This document shows, in pieces, positions 60,636-64,000 of a stretch of 64,000 nt of DNA. The notes below the pieces were generated by a model, which saw only the letters and a list, made by a program, of their open reading frames with translations, searched no databases and had not been told where the DNA came from. Position numbers and translations under genes: made by a program. The stretch is from assembly GCA_017883205.1 (NCBI GenBank), contig JADGNZ010000033.1, positions 1 to 64,000 on the forward strand, written 5' to 3'. Within the stretch, counting starts at the first letter, position 1, and the number at the start of each line of letters is the position of its first letter. This DNA comes from Thermoanaerobaculia bacterium. Its GTDB lineage: Bacteria; Acidobacteriota; Thermoanaerobaculia; Gp7-AA8.

Positions 60636-61005
60636 ATCCGGTTCTTTGCATCTGATGCGCGACGAGCATCAGATCGACCGTCGAGATGAGATCGTCCTGG
60701 ATCTGGAAAGTCTTGATCGTGCGCACGTGGGGCAATGCGCGGCTGAGTGCATCGACAGACTGCGTGACGACGAGCACGGCCACGTTCTGATCGTGCCGCG
60801 CTTCGATCCTGCGGGCGAAGTTGATTGCGGCCAGCACCGGCAGTTCGACGATCAGGCCGTCGACGTGGCTGCTGCCGGCGATCTCCACCGCGATGGTGTC
60901 GTCGTCGATCCTGCTCACCATGTAGCCGGCGGAGCGGAGCAGCGACGCGGTTTCCGATGAGCCGGGATCAGCTCGGAGGAGCAGATGCGGTACGAGTTGG
61001 GTCAC
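60634..61005 (-). CDS. Degenerate receiver-like protein
   Basis: A 123-residue protein that aligns with the receiver fold in length and strand order (HLLLRADPGSSETASLLRSAGYMVSRIDDDTIAV, HVDGLIVELPV, NVAVLVVTQS). The position of the phospho-acceptor Asp holds Glu (VDGLIVELP), and the Lys before the last strand is not clear, so it is probably not phosphorylated. It starts at a GTG with AAAGGA upstream and overlaps the 3' end of the next receiver gene by 38 bp. Third gene of the minus-strand operon. Confidence 0.6.
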   Translation of the reverse strand: MTQLVPHLLLRADPGSSETASLLRSAGYMVSRIDDDTIAVEIAGSSHVDGLIVELPVLAAINFARRIEARHDQNVAVLVVTQSVDALSRALPHVRTIKTFQIQDDLISTVDLMLVAHQMQRTG

Positions 61006-61432
61006 TGAATACCATCCTTTCCCGCGCCATGCGCAGGTAGCGGTGCTGTTTGATCAACGTTTTGACGCGAGCCACGATCTGCATCATGTCGTCCGACTTC
61101 GGGATCACGCCATCGGCGCCGAGCTCTTCGGCCTTTGCCGCCAACTGCCCAAGCGGGAGGCCCGAAAAGAGAATGACCATCGCGTCAGTCTTCTTGAGCA
61201 TGCGTTCCCGCCCCATTCGGAAAAATGATTCGCCGGACAGCGTGCCAAAACTGAGATCGAGCAGAATCAGGTCGGGATTGGCCTGCCGGAGGATCAGCGG
61301 CAGCGTGATCATCGAGTCGTGTGTGGTCACATCCATCCCTTCGGCTTCGAGGAGCGCTTGCATCCCAGCACGAATTTCGGGCTGGTCGTCGACGATGAGA
61401 ACGCGGCCGCGCGGCGGATTGTGCGCGCTCAT
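60968..61432 (-). CDS. Single-domain response regulator (receiver)
   Basis: A 154-residue stand-alone receiver. RVLIVDDQPEIRAGMQALLEAEGM carries the acidic pair and DLILLDLSFG the phospho-Asp. A Ser in VILFSGL takes the Thr/Ser position, and IPKS provides the conserved Lys. There is a basic C-terminal tail after residue 125 but no output domain. Such proteins act by protein contact or as phosphate relays. No histidine kinase gene lies in the window. The start overlaps the upstream receiver's stop by 4 bp. Confidence 0.9.
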   Translation of the reverse strand: MSAHNPPRGRVLIVDDQPEIRAGMQALLEAEGMDVTTHDSMITLPLILRQANPDLILLDLSFGTLSGESFFRMGRERMLKKTDAMVILFSGLPLGQLAAKAEELGADGVIPKSDDMMQIVARVKTLIKQHRYLRMARERMVFSDPTRTASAPPS

Positions 61433-61863
61433 CGCGTGGCCGCCTGTACGCGGCGAACCAGCCCTGCCAGCATTTGTGGATGCACTGGCTTGATGAGGTA
61501 GTCGTCGATCCCGTACTTCAGCTTCGCTTCGTTCTGATAGCGCGTGTGTTTGTAAATGGCCGTCATCAGGGCGATGCGCGGATGGTAGTCAGCGTCGATC
61601 CTGCGGATGAAGCGGGAGATCTCGAAGCCGTGCATCTCCGGCAGCAAGCCATCGACGAGGATGAGCTCCGGCCGGCAGTCGCCTGCGATCCGGATCGCCT
61701 CGTACCCGCCGCTGGCCGTCAGCGCATCGATGTTCATGGCCCGGAATGCGTCAACCAGCGAAGTCCGCTGCTTCCGCTCGTCCTCGACAATGAGCACGGA
61801 CGGCAGCCAATCATTCGCCGGGATGTAAGGAAGGTGATCAACTGCGATTTCCGCGACACTCAT
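61429..61863 (-). CDS. Single-domain response regulator (receiver), first of operon
   Basis: A 144-residue receiver: SVLIVEDERKQRTSLVDAFRAMNI (acidic pair), ELILVDGLLPEMHGFEI with the phospho-Asp, IALMTAIYK with the Thr, and LIKPVHPQML with the conserved Lys-Pro. No output domain. It heads a three-gene operon with coupled overlaps. An N-terminal extension of about 22 residues precedes the first strand. Confidence 0.92.
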   Translation of the reverse strand: MSVAEIAVDHLPYIPANDWLPSVLIVEDERKQRTSLVDAFRAMNIDALTASGGYEAIRIAGDCRPELILVDGLLPEMHGFEISRFIRRIDADYHPRIALMTAIYKHTRYQNEAKLKYGIDDYLIKPVHPQMLAGLVRRVQAATR

Positions 61864-62399
61864 GGTTTGGACCCCTCTCTCGCTCGAAGACTGGACACCA
61901 TCAGTCCAAGAGGGTTGCCACGGAGCTCGCTTCGGCTAAGTCATTGTGAACTTAGGAAGAAGCCCGATCGGCGGGCACAATCGTGCCGTGCGGATTTCGG
62001 AGAAGTGTTCGGAAATGGGACGGAGGCCGTTGGGCTGGCGTCAGGGCGGCCGCGCGGCTGGAGCCTTCTCCAAAACGATGGGGAGTCGGTAGTCGGGGGT
62101 CGGAGCGCGGCATCATCCTATCGCCTGCTCCGACATGTTCGGCGGTCATTGAGCGATGAGTCACGGAGTCAGAGCTCTTTCGGATTGGAACCGGCTTCGG
62201 CAAGGTCGTTAAGTAACATTTGTGTTGATTGCAGCATGTTCACTGGAGATTGATAGAAGTTTCATAGACGAAAACTGAAGAAAGGCCGTACCGTGTACGA
62301 ATCCATAACACGGTTGGTCGCAGAGGCTAAGTTGGCGCCGGTCCAGGTGCCAGAAGAGCAAGTCGTACAAATGGGCCACAGGCCCGTATCGGAGGAGTT
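61864..62399. other. Long leader/intergenic region before the beta-helix gene
   Basis: 536 bp without a gene I can support. It holds a GGGAGTCGGTAGTCGGGGGT tract at about 62080-62106. Near the downstream gene lie two small hairpins, ACCGTGT/ACACGGT (about 62291-62315) and GGGCC/GGCCC (about 62374-62386), before the GGAGGAG ribosome site. The second half is a possible 5' UTR; I do not recognise a known riboswitch. Confidence 0.4.
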
Positions 62400-64000
62400 A
62401 TGCGTTCATCCTTGCTGCCGACTCTCTCGTCTTTACCAGGGGTTTACCCATCGTTTGGCTCAGCGCCTTTCAAGAGCGAGAGACTCCAGCGTCGGCCCGC
62501 ACGAGGTTCCGGACCTCTTGAAAACAGGACACGAGTAGCGCCATCGCTCTCGAACGGCCTCCGATCGTTCCTCATCGCTGTACTGAGTATTCCACTGCTA
62601 TTTCTTGCCTCTCCTGCCGTATGTGCGACCCGCAATGTCAGCAGCGCAGCTGGCTGCAGCGACACGACAGGAAACCCCTATTGCACGATCAACGCGGCCA
62701 TCTTGGCTGCCTCGGCTGGCGACACTATTCAGATTGCCGCTGGCACCTACGCTGGAACGATTGCGAGCTTCTCAAAGCCCCTCACGTTCGTGGGCGCAGG
62801 TTCCGGTACGACCGGAACGGTCATCACGAAATCGGTAACGTACACCGGCATCGGGCCTCTCCAAGTCAACAACCTGCGCATCTCGGGCGGTGGTACCAAC
62901 TTCAAGGTCAGCGGTAGCGGAGCCTTCTCCGGGCTTACTCTTTCCGGCGCCGCATTCGTCGGAAACGGGGGCGGAGCGCATGGCGTCTACGTCAAGCAAA
63001 GCGGGACGGTTAGCAACGTCACGGTCACGAACTGCTCGTTCACCGGCCACGGCCAATCCGGAATGCTCATCGAGCCAGGGGCCGGTACGACCACCGCTGT
63101 CGATCACGTCACGGTGACTGGGTCGACGTTTGATTCCAATGGCGAATACGGTCTGCGTATCGATCCTCCGACGACGAGCCTCCAAGTCTCCGGTTCGAAC
63201 ATCACCAACAACGCCATCGACGGCCTCCTGCTGCTGAACACGAACGGCGCGACACTTCAAAACCTCACCATCACCGGCAACCGAAACGGCATCCTGCTCA
63301 TCCCGCTTACGAGCAGCCAGTCCATCTCCAACCTCACCCTCACAAACGTCAACGCCAGCAACAACACCCGCTTCATCAGCGGCCACTACGGTTCGGGCAT
63401 GACACTGACCGGTGACACGGGAGCCATCTCTCATATCACCATCACGGGATCGACCTTTTCCGGCAACGGCATTCACGGCATCGACACGACCGGCGCCGTC
63501 TCACAAGTCTCGATCGATTGCTCAGTCATCGGACCGAATGTGCAGCAAGGCATTCGCGAGGCGTCCTCGCCCTCCGCTCCGCTTACCGCGAAGCATGTCT
63601 ACTGGGGCTGTACCACTGGACCCAACACGACCGGCTGTTCGACGGTCACCGGAAACGTGGCCTTCTTGCCGTTTCGCACTTCCGCCTCCGCGACCTGCAC
63701 GCCGAGTGTCGACCTCGGCGTGACAAAGACAGCCACCCCGAATCCGGTCCCCACCAGCGGAACCCTCACCTACACGATCACCGCGGTAAACAATGGTCCT
63801 GATCCGGCCACCGGAGTCGTCACCACCGACACGCTGCCGGCCGGAGTCACGTTCGTCTCGGCATCCTCCGGCTGCTCTGCGAGCGGTTCGACCGTCACCT
63901 GCAGCATCGGCAATCTCCCGGTAGCCGGTCAGGTAGTTCTCACGACCACCGTCACCGCGCCAGCATCGCCCGGAGCCATTACAAACACGGTCACGGTCGC
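62400..64000 (+). CDS. Secreted right-handed beta-helix / DUF11 protein, partial at window end
   Basis: The gene starts at ATG 62400 with a near-perfect GGAGGAG ribosome site and stays open to the end of the window (533 codons seen, 3' end missing). A long N-terminal region precedes a hydrophobic signal-like segment (about 50-75: SFLIAVLSIPLLFLASPAVCA). Next comes a parallel beta-helix of right-handed coils (AAGDTIQIAAGTYAG, VSNVTVTNCSFTGHG, DHVTVTGSTFDSNGEYG, HITITGSTFSGNGIHG). The end enters a DUF11 repeat (VDLGVTKTATPNPVPTSGTLTYTITAVNNGPDPATGVVTTDTLPAGVTF). Probably an exported surface protein. Confidence 0.85.
   Translation, partial: MRSSLLPTLSSLPGVYPSFGSAPFKSERLQRRPARGSGPLENRTRVAPSLSNGLRSFLIAVLSIPLLFLASPAVCATRNVSSAAGCSDTTGNPYCTINAAILAASAGDTIQIAAGTYAGTIASFSKPLTFVGAGSGTTGTVITKSVTYTGIGPLQVNNLRISGGGTNFKVSGSGAFSGLTLSGAAFVGNGGGAHGVYVKQSGTVSNVTVTNCSFTGHGQSGMLIEPGAGTTTAVDHVTVTGSTFDSNGEYGLRIDPPTTSLQVSGSNITNNAIDGLLLLNTNGATLQNLTITGNRNGILLIPLTSSQSISNLTLTNVNASNNTRFISGHYGSGMTLTGDTGAISHITITGSTFSGNGIHGIDTTGAVSQVSIDCSVIGPNVQQGIREASSPSAPLTAKHVYWGCTTGPNTTGCSTVTGNVAFLPFRTSASATCTPSVDLGVTKTATPNPVPTSGTLTYTITAVNNGPDPATGVVTTDTLPAGVTFVSASSGCSASGSTVTCSIGNLPVAGQVVLTTTVTAPASPGAITNTVTV

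Noticed and set aside
61474-62253. Plus-strand ORF of 259 residues over the receiver genes
   Set aside because: Antisense to a clear receiver-domain gene; no recognisable motif and biased composition.
62221-62399. Riboswitch upstream of the beta-helix gene
   Set aside because: Small hairpins are present, but no conserved riboswitch core (for example c-di-GMP, cobalamin, glycine) could be recognised.
62293-62538. Short ORF before the beta-helix gene
   Set aside because: It overlaps the better start at 62400, which has a strong ribosome site and a signal-like segment leading into the beta-helix.

Overview
The window is high-GC bacterial chromosome, most likely Acidobacteriota or a close relative. 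The clearest pointers are two tandem secreted proteins combining a GWxTD region with the acidobacterial type of VWA domain, two DUF4388 proteins, secreted HYR-repeat, kelch and Omp85 proteins (so a Gram-negative envelope), and a very repeat-rich set of spacers. I found no complete tRNA, rRNA or CRISPR array.

Layout. 0.3-5.6 kb: coupled GWxTD/VWA pair on the minus strand. 5.6-13.8 kb: mixed housekeeping genes (cysteine desulfurase, DUF4388 protein, lgt, GIY-YIG protein, aroC, methyltransferase, class V aminotransferase, rmuC). 13.9-21.3 kb: aromatic amino acid block, trpG-D-C-F-B-A then chorismate mutase and DAHP synthase. It has a Trp-codon leader ORF before trpG and a Tyr/Phe-rich leader peptide with an intrinsic terminator before chorismate mutase. 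trpE is absent. 21.4-23 kb and 31.4-32.7 kb: two copies of an unrecognised cassette, each a 21-bp-period dyad array, a spacer, a small helical protein gene and a GGGCGCGC hairpin. 23.6-27.2 kb: ribokinase, then a NaeI-like restriction-modification system with Vsr. 27.4-46.3 kb: secreted and envelope proteins, a MacA/MacB-like export set without its ATPase, and an Omp85 protein. 46.4-54.9 kb: GNAT, thioredoxin, a PAS/DUF4388/Ada-like fusion, a porin-like barrel, an NHLP-type small peptide and a kelch protein.

55.2-60.4 kb: a compact eight-gene bacterial microcompartment operon. It encodes an RpiB-DeoC fusion, an acylating aldehyde dehydrogenase and six shell proteins (two BMC-T, one BMC-H, three BMC-P). 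The inferred chemistry is sugar-phosphate isomerisation, aldol cleavage to acetaldehyde plus glyceraldehyde-3-phosphate, then acetyl-CoA formation inside the shell. 60.6-61.9 kb: three stacked single receiver-domain genes, one without its phospho-acceptor Asp. 62.4 kb to the end: a partial secreted beta-helix/DUF11 protein that runs off the window.

Spacers hold several dispersed repeat families. These include five copies of a MITE-like element of about 230 bp (two inside the trp operon), mirrored GGGAGTCGGG, CACAGAG, GCAGATGACGCAGA and TCTCTGATC arms, and a 33-bp perfect inverted repeat. Several genes have a TANNNT -10-like box only about 6-10 nt before the start codon, suggesting leaderless mRNAs.
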